Notes under the pieces: model-generated | The model's database searches: none | What the model was told of the DNA's origin: nothing | Seen by the model: only the letters and a program-made list of their open reading frames with translations | Shown: piece after piece, positions 16,664-26,082 of the stretch | How positions within the stretch are numbered: the first letter of the stretch is position 1 | Layout: every line of letters starts with the position of its first letter | Translations under genes and position numbers: made by a program | Source of the DNA: Chitinophaga eiseniae | Lineage (GTDB): Bacteria > Bacteroidota > Bacteroidia > Chitinophagales > Chitinophagaceae | Assembly (NCBI RefSeq): GCF_900167135.1 | Contig: NZ_FUWZ01000007.1 | Coordinates: 225,021 to 289,020, forward strand | Direction: 5' to 3' | DNA: 64,000 nucleotides

Positions 16664-19534
16664 TCAGAGATTGTATCCCAGTGAAATATACCATTGCGAA
16701 CCAATGGTGGGGTTGCCCCAGGATTGTACGTAAGATTTGTTCAGAATATTCACGCCTCCCAGTTTAACCGTGGTCCTGGCTTTGGGGAAGAACTTGCTGA
16801 CCATGGCATCCAGTGTGCCGAAGGCAGGGATCTCGCTCAGCGCCAGCGCATTCACATTGGGACCTACAAAAGAAGATTGCCAGATGTAGGACTGCTGCCA
16901 TTTCCATATAACATTGGCGGCTATATTGGAATTAGCGATGTTGCGGTTGCCAAGGTTGAGGCTGTATCTTACTTTAGGTGTGTTGAACATGGCCAGGAAA
17001 CTGCCCAGTTCTTTCTCGTTGCTCAGTTCATTGTAAGAGATATTACCACCGGCGGTGAAGTTCAGCGGCAGGCTGTAATCCACTCCCAGCGCCCAACCCC
17101 ATGATTTAACCGTTTCTTCCGCACTTACCGGTACAGAGAATATCTGTTGCGGAGTAGTGCCGCTGGCGGGTTTAACGAGCACCTGGCTGCCATTCATATT
17201 TTTAAAATCATTTTTATAGATGTAGGCGTCTACCAGCAGTCGTTTTGCGATCAGTGCTTTATAACCGAGTTCATAAGCCTGTATGCGTTCCGGTTTAAAT
17301 TCGCGGAAAGTATATTGTTTGGGAGCGCCCGCCAGTACGGATTGCAGGGTAAATACCGGACCAGTGGTGAGGCCATAGCGTTCACGCAGGAACGGCAGAC
17401 CGCCGATCAGGTGCGCCTGTGGCGTGGTCAGATCGATGTACTGGTCCTGGTTGTTGGGAATACGGAAGCCGGTCTGATAAGACACGCGCAGGTTGTGCGT
17501 TTGCAGGAAGGTATATACTGCAGACAAGCGCGGACTGAACTGGCCTTTGAAGTTCATGTTTTTATCATAGCGCAGTGACCCGGTAAGTTTCAGGTGATCG
17601 TCTATCAGTTTTTTCATGATCTGTAGATAACCCCCGTATTCGTTGATACGGAACTCTTTGCCGTTGTCGTCCACAGCGAACAGTGTTTTTTCGGAGTTGA
17701 GCGTGTACCGGCGATAGTTACCACCTACCAGTATTTCAGCGAACTTGATGAGGTTATGGAAGTTGTACATAAACTCCAGCTGATAGAGATTGGTTTTATC
17801 TGTGAATTTAGCGCCTACGCCTTTGGCGTCGCCGGGGATAGGTTTCTCGCGCACTTTTGCTGCGGCGTTGTTGAAGTCGGCGGTGCCGGGCATGAACCGT
17901 CCGGAGTCGGCTTTGGCGCGTGCGTTCTGGAAAAACAGCGGCATGCGGGAGGAAACCGCGTTCTGGGCGGCAGCATAAGCGGCGGCGTCGTTGGCGCCTC
18001 CCTGGAGTGCTGCGCCGTAGGCCTGCGCAAAGGTGCCTAATGCCTGGGTGGCGTAGGTGCCGAAGTACTGCGCATACCATTGGGTGCTGGGTTTCCAGGC
18101 TTCGTTGATACCGGCGGCAAGGGTACCGCTGGCATAGCTGTCACCGGACCTTTCCTGTGTGGTGTAGGCCCTTACATAGAAGTCGGGGTGACGCAGTTCC
18201 ACTTTATACTGGCCCATGTTGAAGTCTTTCAGGGAGTAACGGTCTGCGCCGGTATAAACGGTGGTGCCGGAGCCGTAGCTGCCCTGAATCAGGGCTTCGA
18301 GGTTTTCTGTGATTTTATAATGCAGGGCGCCGTTCAGTTTCAGGTTTTTGGTGCCGTAGTCTACCACGTCCGCTTCGTTGTAGCCGGTGCGGGTGATGGT
18401 GGCCTTGTTGGGGGCCGGCATGGCGGCGTTGAAGATCTGATCGGGGGTAACTCTGCCGCCAAACAAAGCGGAGATGCCTGCCAGTTGCTGGGTCAGCTGA
18501 CCGCCTGTTTTGAAGGAGTTGTACATGTTAACGGAGTTTTCATCACCATAGATGTTGACGCCGTTATAGCCTTCGTTGTTGGCGCGGGTGCCGTCCTGCA
18601 GCGTATGGCCGTTGGCGAGGCTCTGGTCGCGGTAGTCGTGCGCCTGCCAGTCGTCGGCCTTGATGTAGCCTAAGTTCAGTTTAAATGCCCACTTGTTGTT
18701 GAAGGCATGGGCGTAGCGTACGGACACGTCGTAGAAGCCGGTCGTAGCGGAGGTGCGGCCGCCATCGTTGAGGATGCCGGTTTTCACCTGTGCGCTGAGG
18801 CCCTGGTACTGGAAGGGGTTTTTGCTGGTCATCAGCACGATGCCGTTGAGCGCATTGGGGCCGTATAGGGCGGAGGCGGCGCCGGGGATCAGTTCCACGT
18901 TGTCGAGGTCCAGTTCGGGGATGCCCACCATATTACCTACGGAGAAATTGAGGCCGGGGGCCTGGTTGTCCATACCGTCGTTCAGCTGCAGCACGCGGGT
19001 GTTACCGTTGCTGTTGAAACCGCGGGTGTTGACGGACTTGAAGGTAAGGCTCTGGGTGCTCATTTCCACGCCTTTCAGGTTGGCGAGGGCGTCGTAAAAG
19101 GAGGCGGCCGGAGATGCTTTCAGGGCGCGGCTGTCCAGCTTTTCGATGGACACCGGCGATTGCAGGATGCTTTCCTGCACGCGGCTGGCGGCTACCACCA
19201 CCTCTTGCCCAAGTATTTCGGTCGTGCTGAGGGTAATGGTCACTTTTTCATTGGCGTTGTTCACGACCTGTTCTGTGGTTTGATAACCTACATAGGTGAA
19301 AACAAGGGTCAACGGAAGTGCATGGTTCGTTTTGAGCTGGAAGTTACCGCCGTTGCCCGTGATGGTGCCGGCTGTGGCGCCTTTCACGGAAACAGTAACT
19401 CCCTGCATACCGTTTCCGGAAGTTTTGTCTGTTACAGTACCGGTGATAGTTGCAGGCGTTTGCGCTGTGAGTACCAGGGAAAAGGACATCAATAGCAACA
19501 GGGAGCCCAAACATACTTTTAGAATGCTTTTCAT
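16664..19534 (-). CDS. TonB-dependent receptor with CarboxypepD_reg domain
   Basis: 956-aa outer-membrane transporter. Residues 1-24 are a signal peptide ending in LTAQ. CarboxypepD_reg follows at about 28-110 (GVTVSVKGATAGT, FTYVGYQTTEQV), then a plug (VVVAASRVQESI, VNTRGFNSNGNTR, LIPGAASALYGPNALNG). The barrel ends with WYISLGYNL. It is not of the SusC type and has no SusD partner, so the ligand may be a siderophore, vitamin or peptide; the sequence does not decide. It is a single minus-strand gene facing the retron RT across the 25-bp terminator. No fully convincing TAnnTTTG box was found upstream. Confidence 0.9.
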   Translation of the reverse strand: MKSILKVCLGSLLLLMSFSLVLTAQTPATITGTVTDKTSGNGMQGVTVSVKGATAGTITGNGGNFQLKTNHALPLTLVFTYVGYQTTEQVVNNANEKVTITLSTTEILGQEVVVAASRVQESILQSPVSIEKLDSRALKASPAASFYDALANLKGVEMSTQSLTFKSVNTRGFNSNGNTRVLQLNDGMDNQAPGLNFSVGNMVGIPELDLDNVELIPGAASALYGPNALNGIVLMTSKNPFQYQGLSAQVKTGILNDGGRTSATTGFYDVSVRYAHAFNNKWAFKLNLGYIKADDWQAHDYRDQSLANGHTLQDGTRANNEGYNGVNIYGDENSVNMYNSFKTGGQLTQQLAGISALFGGRVTPDQIFNAAMPAPNKATITRTGYNEADVVDYGTKNLKLNGALHYKITENLEALIQGSYGSGTTVYTGADRYSLKDFNMGQYKVELRHPDFYVRAYTTQERSGDSYASGTLAAGINEAWKPSTQWYAQYFGTYATQALGTFAQAYGAALQGGANDAAAYAAAQNAVSSRMPLFFQNARAKADSGRFMPGTADFNNAAAKVREKPIPGDAKGVGAKFTDKTNLYQLEFMYNFHNLIKFAEILVGGNYRRYTLNSEKTLFAVDDNGKEFRINEYGGYLQIMKKLIDDHLKLTGSLRYDKNMNFKGQFSPRLSAVYTFLQTHNLRVSYQTGFRIPNNQDQYIDLTTPQAHLIGGLPFLRERYGLTTGPVFTLQSVLAGAPKQYTFREFKPERIQAYELGYKALIAKRLLVDAYIYKNDFKNMNGSQVLVKPASGTTPQQIFSVPVSAEETVKSWGWALGVDYSLPLNFTAGGNISYNELSNEKELGSFLAMFNTPKVRYSLNLGNRNIANSNIAANVIWKWQQSYIWQSSFVGPNVNALALSEIPAFGTLDAMVSKFFPKARTTVKLGGVNILNKSYVQSWGNPTIGSQWYISLGYNL

Positions 19535-19630
19535 ACGCAGTGGACGTTTTTGATTTAGACTCGGTTTATCTAAATATAAGTAAAAAACAAATACAACTGC
19601 GAAACTGAAAATATTTCCTGCCGGTGCTGG

Positions 19631-20644
19631 TTATTGCCAGTCCTGCAGGATCTTACCGATCTTCTCAAACTCAATCAGGAAGCCGTCATGGCCATAGGAG
19701 GAGTCGATCTCGTGATAACGGGTATTGGGCAGATAGGTAGCCAGCAGGCGTTGTTCTTCCGGGGGGCAGAGCAGGTCGCTGCTGATACCGATCAGTAATA
19801 CCGGTTGCTGTATGTGGGAGAGGGAGGTGGCGATGTCTTCATGGCGGCCCCGGGCAATGTTATGGCTGTCCATGGCTTTGGTGAGCAGCCAGTAGGATTG
19901 GGCGTTGAAGCGTTTTACCAGTTTTTCGCCCTGGTATTCGATGTAGGAGGAAGCGCGGAAGTGGTCCGTCTTTTCCTTGTCGGGATCAGACTGGGTGCGC
20001 ATAAAAGTCTGGTAGTTGCGGTAGGTGACCATGCCGATGGCCCTGGCGGCCTTAAGGCCAAGGGCGCCTGCATGGGGAGCAGGGTCCTGCCAGCTGGTAT
20101 CCGCTTCGATGGCCAGGCGTTGCGCGGTATGGATGGCGATGCCCCAGGCGCTTTCGGCGGCGCCGGTGCAGAGCAGGAACAGGCGTTTGATGCGCTCCGG
20201 TTCTGTCAATGCCCATTCCAGTACCTGGTAGCCGCCCATGGAGCCTCCTACGAGCAGGCTTATCTGTTGTATCTGCAGGTGCCCGCGTAGCAGGCAGTGT
20301 GCTTTTACCATATCACGGATGGTGATCGCGGGGAAGGAGGTATACCAGGGCTGCCCGGTAGCGGGATTGACCGTATGAGGGCCGGAGCTGCCGTAGCAGG
20401 AGCCGATGATATTGGCGCATACGATAAAGTGCCGGGTCGGGTCAATCACCCGCCCATGGCCGATAAGGCCGCTCCACCAGTCAGCCGCGTCGCTGTTGGC
20501 GGTCAGCGCATGACACACCCACACCACGTTGCTGCCGTCAGCATTCATGGTCCCGTATGTATGATAGGCGATCTGTAATTCAGGTAATACCTGGCCGGAC
20601 TCCAGCCGGAATGGTGCTTTGCTGTGAAAAACCTGTGCAGACAA
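19631..20644 (-). CDS. metX: Homoserine O-acetyltransferase, MetX
   Basis: 337-aa alpha/beta-hydrolase that acetylates homoserine for methionine synthesis. The nucleophile elbow is GGSMGG with Ser135. The Asp of the triad lies in ISSDLLCPP and the His in SSYGHDGFLIE. FRLESG, IAYHTYG and HALTANSDAADWW are typical of MetX. The reading frame begins with a TTG at 20644 and no upstream ATG fits; a perfect promoter 17 bp upstream implies a leader of only about 10 nt, consistent with this start. Divergent from an OsmC-like gene and the PLP sulfhydrylase that uses its product. Confidence 0.93.
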   Translation of the reverse strand: MSAQVFHSKAPFRLESGQVLPELQIAYHTYGTMNADGSNVVWVCHALTANSDAADWWSGLIGHGRVIDPTRHFIVCANIIGSCYGSSGPHTVNPATGQPWYTSFPAITIRDMVKAHCLLRGHLQIQQISLLVGGSMGGYQVLEWALTEPERIKRLFLLCTGAAESAWGIAIHTAQRLAIEADTSWQDPAPHAGALGLKAARAIGMVTYRNYQTFMRTQSDPDKEKTDHFRASSYIEYQGEKLVKRFNAQSYWLLTKAMDSHNIARGRHEDIATSLSHIQQPVLLIGISSDLLCPPEEQRLLATYLPNTRYHEIDSSYGHDGFLIEFEKIGKILQDWQ

Positions 20645-20660
20645 TAATCCAAAATTTTTG

Positions 20661-20691
20661 CAAATCTACAATACCAATTACGAATTACAAA
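20661..20691 (-). promoter_or_regulatory. Perfect Bacteroidota promoter for metX
   Basis: Read on the minus strand: TTTG (20691-20688), 19-nt spacer, TAGATTTG (20668-20661). The -33 box lies inside palindromic element B. Confidence 0.75.
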
Positions 20692-20771
20692 TAACGAATT
20701 ACGAATTGAAGGCCAGCACGTAGCAATGGCCTCCTTTAGCATCTGCCATCGTAATTCGTATTTCGTAATTG
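20675..20771. repeat. Palindromic element B with ATTACGAA-type arms
   Basis: CAATTACGAATTAC-type words at 20675-20708 face their complement at 20748-20771 (GTAATTCGTATTTCGTAATT), with GGCC at 20711-20714 and 20728-20731 in the core. It fills the metX/osmC divergent promoter region. Confidence 0.7.
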
Positions 20772-20778
20772 AATTATT

Positions 20779-20786
20779 TATCTTTG
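20779..20786 (+). promoter_or_regulatory. -7 box TATCTTTG of the OsmC-like gene
   Basis: Perfect TAnnTTTG 22 nt before the ATG at 20808, with TTCG (20755-20758) 20 nt upstream as a weak -33. It rules out a longer TTG-started frame from 20769. Confidence 0.55.
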
Positions 20787-20807
20787 TTGCAAGAAATCCA
20801 CCTTATC

Positions 20808-21227
20808 ATGAAAATAGCATTACAAAGAGTAGACGACGGATTCAACATGGAAGCCGTAGATGAAGGCGGCCACAAAGTGTTGATGGATTCATCCCTGGAA
20901 AACGGGGGGAAGAACAACGGAGTAAGACCTATGCAGATGGTCATCATGGGCCTCGGCGGTTGCTCTGCCATTGATGTGCTGATGATCCTGAAAAAACAAC
21001 GCCAGGAAGTGAAGGATTTCCGCATAGAAATCGAAGCGGAAAGAGAACAGGGCAAAGAACCGTCTTTATGGGAAACCGCCCACATCGTATTTCATTTTAC
21101 CGGCAATATCGACGCGGACAAAGCTGCCCGCGCGGTGGAACTGTCGATGAATAAATATTGCTCCGTAGCGGAAACGTTGCGCCAGGCGAAAACTAAACTG
21201 ACCTGGGAAGTGAAACTGAACGCCTAA
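20808..21227 (+). CDS. OsmC family protein
   Basis: 139-aa cytosolic OsmC/Ohr-fold protein. The family includes thiol-dependent peroxidases, but many members have unknown roles. The sequence shows the family's GLGGCSAIDVLMILKKQ, containing the resolving-position Cys, and a C-terminal stretch with MNKYCSVAETLRQ supplying a second Cys. The ATG at 20808 is chosen over the TTG at 20769 because a perfect -7 box lies between them. The PLP sulfhydrylase gene starts 15 bp downstream, so the two are co-transcribed; the context suggests a link to sulfur or thiol metabolism. Confidence 0.88.
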   Translation: MKIALQRVDDGFNMEAVDEGGHKVLMDSSLENGGKNNGVRPMQMVIMGLGGCSAIDVLMILKKQRQEVKDFRIEIEAEREQGKEPSLWETAHIVFHFTGNIDADKAARAVELSMNKYCSVAETLRQAKTKLTWEVKLNA

Positions 21228-21242
21228 CACGGAGAAACCACC

Positions 21243-22436
21243 ATGTCCATGAGCAATAACAAACAATACCAGCCGGAAACCAATGCGGTCAGGATTCAGA
21301 CAGCACGGACCAACGAAATGGAACACTCCACACCGATGTTCCTGACCTCTAGCTTCTGCTTTGACAATGCGGAGGAAATGAGGGCCACCTTTGCGGATGA
21401 AACGGATTTTAACATCTACAGCCGCTTTAGCAATCCTAACGTGGATGAGTTTGTACAGAAGATGTGCGCCCTCGAAGGCGCGGAAGCCGGTTACGCTACC
21501 GCTTCCGGCATGAGCGCCATTTTTGCCAGCTTCATGGCCCTGCTGAAAGCGGGCGACCATGTGCTGAGCGCCCGCTCTATCTTTGGCTCCACCCATACCG
21601 TTATTACCAGGTTCCTGCCCAAATGGGGGATAGAATGGTCTTATTTTGACCTGAACGATCCTGCCGGCATCGAAGCGATGATCAAACCCAACACCAAAAT
21701 GATCTTCGTGGAAACGCCTTCCAATCCCGGGCTGGAAATCATCGATATTGCCTACCTCGCCGGTATCGCCAATAAGCACAATGTCATCCTCAACGTTGAC
21801 AACTGCTTCGCCACGCCGGTGCTGCAACGGCCCATCGAAGCCGGCGCGCACATCGTTACCCATTCCGCCACCAAATGGATCGACGGACAGGGACGGGTGC
21901 TGGGAGGCGCTGTCCTGGGCAAAAAAGAACTGATCAAAGAAGTACATACTTTCTGCCGCAGCACCGGCCCGGCCATGTCGCCGTTCAACGCCTGGGTGCT
22001 GAGCAAAAGCCTGGAAACATTGCACGTGCGCATGGAACGCCATACCGCCAGCGCGCTGAAACTGGCGCAGGCCCTGGAAGGCAATCCGCACCTGAGCAGT
22101 GTGAAATACCCTTTCCTCGCCAGCCACCCGCAGCACGACATCGCCCGTAAACAAATGAGCGGTGGCGGCGGTATCGTATGCTTTGAACTGAAAGGAGGCC
22201 TCCAAAGCGGCGTACGTTTCCTCGACGCGCTGGAACTATTATCTCTCACGGCTAACCTGGGCGACAGCCGCAGCATTGCATCGCACCCGGCCAGCACCAC
22301 CCACGCCAAACTGAGCGATGAAGAAAGGGCCAGCGTAGGCATCACGCCGGGCCTGATCCGCATCTCCGTGGGCCTGGAAAATGCCGGCGATCTCCTCGCG
22401 GATATCGAACAGGCACTGGCAAAAAGCGCATTGTAG
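21243..22436 (+). CDS. metZ: PLP-dependent homocysteine-forming sulfhydrylase, MetZ-like
   Basis: 397-aa Cys/Met metabolism PLP enzyme. The PLP lysine is Lys211 in HSATKWIDGQGR, and SRFSNPNVDEFVQKM, ATASGMSAIF and ETPSNPGLEI are family motifs. Members closest to this form are called O-succinylhomoserine sulfhydrylase. Because MetX beside it makes O-acetylhomoserine, the substrate here is more likely the acetyl ester plus sulfide, giving homocysteine. It is co-transcribed with the OsmC-like gene and ends before a strong bidirectional terminator. A MetB/MetC-type role is possible but less likely in this context. Confidence 0.88.
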   Translation: MSMSNNKQYQPETNAVRIQTARTNEMEHSTPMFLTSSFCFDNAEEMRATFADETDFNIYSRFSNPNVDEFVQKMCALEGAEAGYATASGMSAIFASFMALLKAGDHVLSARSIFGSTHTVITRFLPKWGIEWSYFDLNDPAGIEAMIKPNTKMIFVETPSNPGLEIIDIAYLAGIANKHNVILNVDNCFATPVLQRPIEAGAHIVTHSATKWIDGQGRVLGGAVLGKKELIKEVHTFCRSTGPAMSPFNAWVLSKSLETLHVRMERHTASALKLAQALEGNPHLSSVKYPFLASHPQHDIARKQMSGGGGIVCFELKGGLQSGVRFLDALELLSLTANLGDSRSIASHPASTTHAKLSDEERASVGITPGLIRISVGLENAGDLLADIEQALAKSAL

Positions 22437-22450
22437 TGATCTAAGTCAAT

Positions 22451-22492
22451 AAAAAACAATGCCCGGGGCTTCAGCTCCGGGCATTGTTTTTT
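22451..22492. terminator. Bidirectional terminator
   Basis: 19-bp stem (22451-22469 with 22474-22492, one G-U) with a TTCA loop. It is A-rich on the left and T-rich on the right, lying between the convergent metZ and DoxX-like genes. Confidence 0.88.
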
Positions 22493-22507
22493 ACAGGTGG
22501 TACTGCC

Positions 22508-22912
22508 TCAGGAACGTTTCTTTAACACGCCCAGCGCAAAAGCCGCGGCGGCGGCGGAAAATACGGAGAAGTCCAGCGGCGCTTTGATGCTTTTGGCGGT
22601 AGCCATGGCCAGCGCAAACAACAGCAATAAAATACCACTGCCCTGCGCCACCAGCCGGGTCCGGATATTGAACAACAGTAAAATACCGAAGATAAGTTCC
22701 AGTGCCGTAGCCACTGCCGCCGCTACAGATACCAGTGGCGCCGATAGCCAGGGCGTTAACGTGGCGGTGTACTCCACAAACTTGTCCCAGTTGCCCCACG
22801 CGGAATGTGCAGGACCCCATATGCCAAACCGGTCGGCCACGGCCGATAAAAAACCTGCACTAAGGGCTATACGTAGTAACCATTCCGTTATTTTCTCTTC
22901 TTTGAATTTCAT
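22508..22912 (-). CDS. DoxX-like membrane protein
   Basis: 134-aa inner-membrane protein with four hydrophobic segments. The first begins at about residue 10 (WLLRIALSAGFLSAVADRFGIWG) and the last ends in FALGVLKKRS. The pattern of four helices with an early GIWGP turn and a PLVSVAAAVATALELIFGILLL block fits the DoxX/DoxD family, whose members are often linked to sulfur or redox chemistry, though most lack a tested role. The ATG at 22912 is used because a perfect minus-strand -7 box sits at 22940-22947, over a longer TTG-started frame. Convergent with metZ. Confidence 0.75.
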   Translation of the reverse strand: MKFKEEKITEWLLRIALSAGFLSAVADRFGIWGPAHSAWGNWDKFVEYTATLTPWLSAPLVSVAAAVATALELIFGILLLFNIRTRLVAQGSGILLLLFALAMATAKSIKAPLDFSVFSAAAAAFALGVLKKRS

Positions 22913-22939
22913 GGCCAGATAAATGAGTGTTAGTGGAAA

Positions 22940-22947
22940 CAAAGGTA
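22940..22947 (-). promoter_or_regulatory. -7 box TACCTTTG of the DoxX-like gene
   Basis: CAAAGGTA on the plus strand gives a perfect minus-strand TAnnTTTG, 27 bp before the ATG. Confidence 0.5.
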
Positions 22948-23034
22948 TCTGTCACAACATCATTTCTTCTTAAGACAGTTTAAGAAATAGAAGGCATGTG
23001 TTTTCCATTTAATATATTTTGTTATATTAGAATT

Positions 23035-23391
23035 ATGAAATCCTTTTCCCATTTTCTGCTGATCCTTGTCCTGGCATACCTGGCCGGTACTGTGCTTCCC
23101 TGGTGGAGCGTAGCCCTGGTGGCTTTCGTTGTTACATTGGTATTGCCGCTGACGTCCGGTAAATCTTTCTTCAGCGCCTTTCTTTCCGTTTTTATATTAT
23201 GGCTCGTACTGGCTTTTTATATGGATGTTCGTAACGATCACCTGTTGGCCAACCGTATGAGCGAAATGATCCTCAAAGTACGCAGCGCGCCGTTGCTGGG
23301 AGTGATCAGCGCCCTCATCGGCGGACTGGTGGCTGGTTTTGCAGCCAGCAGCGCGGCCTTTGTCCGCGCACCGAAAAAGATCGTGTCCTAG
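23035..23391 (+). CDS. Small polytopic membrane protein, 118 aa
   Basis: No family recognised. Three or four hydrophobic segments are visible: residues about 6-22 (LLILVLAYLAGTVLPWW), 25-45 (VALVAFVVTLVLPL), 52-68 and a glycine/alanine-rich one near the C-terminus (GVISALIGGLVAGFAASSAAF). The C-terminus is basic and probably cytosolic. The ATG at 23035 removes a 13-residue upstream extension of the open frame that has no support. It is followed 78 bp later by the DUF5686 gene, which has its own promoter candidate. Confidence 0.7.
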   Translation: MKSFSHFLLILVLAYLAGTVLPWWSVALVAFVVTLVLPLTSGKSFFSAFLSVFILWLVLAFYMDVRNDHLLANRMSEMILKVRSAPLLGVISALIGGLVAGFAASSAAFVRAPKKIVS

Positions 23392-23410
23392 GTTATCATG
23401 TGCTGTTAAA

Positions 23411-23440
23411 TTTGTGGTAAAACGGTAAGTACTTTCTTTG
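23411..23440 (+). promoter_or_regulatory. Promoter candidate for the DUF5686 gene
   Basis: TTTG (23411-23414), 18-nt spacer, TTTCTTTG (23433-23440), one base off TAnnTTTG; start codon 30 nt later. Confidence 0.5.
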
Positions 23441-23469
23441 CGTACATACCTGGTAGTTATTTTTGAACT

Positions 23470-25980
23470 ATGATGAAGTACTTACCGACCCTGTTTTTAC
23501 TCCTGTTTACAACGTACTGTGAAGCCGCTATTGTCAAAGGTCTTGTGACCGACGACAAAAATAATCCATTACCCTTTGCTACCGTCCTCATAAAAGGCAC
23601 TACCACCGGCACCACTACCAACGCCGCCGGGCAATATCAGCTGGAGGTTCCTTCCGGCCGGTACACGCTCGTATGCCAGTACATCGGTTATCGTAAGACT
23701 GAAAAGGTGATCCAGGTGGATGGTCCGCAGATCATCAATTTCACCCTGCTGCCGGTCAACCTGCAAATTAAAGAAGTGGTAGTGAAAGCAGGAGGGGAAG
23801 ACCCCGCTTATGCCATCATCCGGCAGGCCATCAAAAAAAGAGTTTTCTACCAGCAACAGGTCCGGGAGTACACCTGTATGTCCTATATCAAGGGCACGAT
23901 CAACATGACGGGTGCACCCAACAAGTTCCTGGGTAAAAAGATAGATAAAGAAGACATGGGGGTGGACAGCACCGGTAAAGGCATGGTGTTCCTGTCAGAA
24001 TCTATTACGAAGATTTCTTTCCGTGCACCTGAAAAACTGAAGCTGGAAGTGATTTCCGACCGTAAGAGCGGAGGTGGTTTTGGCATGAGCTTCCCGGCTT
24101 TCATCAGCTTCTATGATAATAATGTGTCTGCGGTGATCACGCAGATGGGCCCCAGAGGTTATATCTCCCCGATAGCACAGAACGCATTGTCTTATTATAA
24201 ATACCGCCTGGAAGGGGAGTTCCGGGAAGACGGCCACGTGGTCAATAAAATACGGGTGATCCCCAAAAGGAAGCAGGAACCCCTGTTTTCCGGCTATATC
24301 TTCATCACTGACGGGGACTGGCGTATTCATAGCACCGATCTGATACTCACCAGCGAATACCAGCTGGAACTGATGGATTCCCTGCGTATCCGGCAAACGC
24401 ATGTGCCGGTGTCAGGGGAGGTGTGGCGCGTCAAAGACCAGGTGCTGCATATGTCTGTCGATAAATTCGGTTTTGGTATGGTGGGCAATTTTGTGAATGT
24501 ATATTCCGACTACAACCTGCATCCCAACTTCCCGCCGAAGTATTTTGATAACACCTTCCTGAAATACGATTCCGCTTTTGATAAAAAAGAAGCGCCCTAT
24601 TGGGACAGCATCCGGCCGGTGCCGCTGGAAGAAGCCGAGTCCCTCGACTATCACAAGAAAGACAGCACTGCCCGCGCCAACAGGCTGGCTGCGATGAAGG
24701 GAAACACCCTCGACTCGCTGCGTAAAAAGCAGAAGCCGGTAAAAGTGATGGACGTACTGTGGAACGGCGTGAATCGTAAAATGTATTTCCGCCGCGACAG
24801 CGCCATTGAATCTCACAGCTTCCACCTGAATGGACTGGCGAAATCCCTGAAGTATAATACAGTGGAGGGTTTGGTGCTGGCGCTGGAACCCCAGGTCAAT
24901 GTCAACCTCGGAAAAGAACAACAACTGAAAATTTCTCCGTATGTGCGTTACGGTTTGAGCAATACTCACCTGAACGCCTATACGTTTTTAACGTATAGTT
25001 CAGAAAGCCGTATCCGTACCCGTTATGGGCGCAATGACTGGACATTGGGCGGCGGTAAACGGGTAAGCCAGTTTAATCAGGACAATCCGATCAACAACCT
25101 TGCGAACGAGTTTTATACGCTGTTGCTGAAAGAGAATTACATGAAGCTGTATGAAAACTGGTTTGCGCAGTTACGCTACAGCCGTACTTTCCAGACGAAC
25201 GACCGGTTAACCGTCGGCGCCCGTTATGAGAGCCGCATACCGGTAGAGAACACCACTGATTTTGTGATCTTTAAAAGTGGCAAACAGTTTTCGCCCAATC
25301 ATCCGGAAGACCTGGCGCAGATACCGTTTGAGCGGCACCAGGCGTTTATCGTGGACATGAGTTTCCGTTACCAGCCAGGGCAACAGTTTGTAGAGTTACC
25401 AGACCGTAAAATGCCGCTGGGTTCCAGGTACCCGACGTTTGAAGTGGCTTATAGCAAAGGAATTCCGAATGTAGGCAACAGCGTGGTGGATTTCGACAAG
25501 TGGAAGCTGTCAGTGTTTGATAATATGAACTTTAAATTGTTTGGAGAGTTCCGTTACCGTGTAACTGCCGGCGGTTTCCTAAACGACCGTAATGTGCAGC
25601 TCCCGGATTTCCAGCATTTCAACGGTAACCAGACTTTTTACAACACCAAATACCTGAACAGTTTCCAGCTGGCGCCTTATTACCGCTACAGTACCACGGC
25701 GCCGTTTTTCATAACGGCCAATGCAGAGCATCATTTTAATGGGCTGCTGACGAACAAAATACCGTTGCTCAACCGCTTGAAGTGGAATCTGGTAGCTGGT
25801 TCCAATGCGTTTTATGTAAATGATAAAAACAACTATGTGGAAGCGTTCCTCGGGTTGGAAAATATTCTGAAAGTAATCAGGGTAGATGTGGTGGCTGGCT
25901 ATCAGAGCCAGGATGATACGCGCATAGGCGTGAGAGTGGGGCTGGGCGGAATATTCGGTAATTTAATTAAGCTGGATTAG
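23470..25980 (+). CDS. DUF5686 family outer-membrane protein with CarboxypepD_reg domain
   Basis: 836-aa exported protein. Residues 1-19 are a signal peptide (LFLLLFTTYCEA). Residues about 22-105 are CarboxypepD_reg (GLVTDDKNNPLPFATVLIKG, CQYIGYRKTE). The large remainder is the DUF5686 region (AYAIIRQAIKKR near the domain junction, beta-rich C-terminus ending FGNLIKLD) and is predicted to form an outer-membrane barrel. Such proteins are widespread in Bacteroidota and sometimes lie near transport or adhesion genes, but their task is unknown. Start is ATG ATG; either could be used. The gene stands alone and is followed by palindromic element C. Confidence 0.85.
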   Translation: MMKYLPTLFLLLFTTYCEAAIVKGLVTDDKNNPLPFATVLIKGTTTGTTTNAAGQYQLEVPSGRYTLVCQYIGYRKTEKVIQVDGPQIINFTLLPVNLQIKEVVVKAGGEDPAYAIIRQAIKKRVFYQQQVREYTCMSYIKGTINMTGAPNKFLGKKIDKEDMGVDSTGKGMVFLSESITKISFRAPEKLKLEVISDRKSGGGFGMSFPAFISFYDNNVSAVITQMGPRGYISPIAQNALSYYKYRLEGEFREDGHVVNKIRVIPKRKQEPLFSGYIFITDGDWRIHSTDLILTSEYQLELMDSLRIRQTHVPVSGEVWRVKDQVLHMSVDKFGFGMVGNFVNVYSDYNLHPNFPPKYFDNTFLKYDSAFDKKEAPYWDSIRPVPLEEAESLDYHKKDSTARANRLAAMKGNTLDSLRKKQKPVKVMDVLWNGVNRKMYFRRDSAIESHSFHLNGLAKSLKYNTVEGLVLALEPQVNVNLGKEQQLKISPYVRYGLSNTHLNAYTFLTYSSESRIRTRYGRNDWTLGGGKRVSQFNQDNPINNLANEFYTLLLKENYMKLYENWFAQLRYSRTFQTNDRLTVGARYESRIPVENTTDFVIFKSGKQFSPNHPEDLAQIPFERHQAFIVDMSFRYQPGQQFVELPDRKMPLGSRYPTFEVAYSKGIPNVGNSVVDFDKWKLSVFDNMNFKLFGEFRYRVTAGGFLNDRNVQLPDFQHFNGNQTFYNTKYLNSFQLAPYYRYSTTAPFFITANAEHHFNGLLTNKIPLLNRLKWNLVAGSNAFYVNDKNNYVEAFLGLENILKVIRVDVVAGYQSQDDTRIGVRVGLGGIFGNLIKLD

Positions 25981-25998
25981 CAGGGGCGTCGACAACAT

Positions 25999-26061
25999 AT
26001 TTGGTTATTTGGACCGGCTTTTATTGGGGAGAACAAATAACCTTATTCCAAATAACCAAAT
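25999..26061. repeat. Palindromic element C with TTTGGTTA-type arms
   Basis: ATTTGGTTATTTGGA (25999-26013) and its exact complement at 26047-26061 form 15 bp around a 33-nt core, beginning 18 nt after the DUF5686 stop codon. Confidence 0.75.
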
Positions 26062-26082
26062 TTCCGATGTCTTCTTCATGGC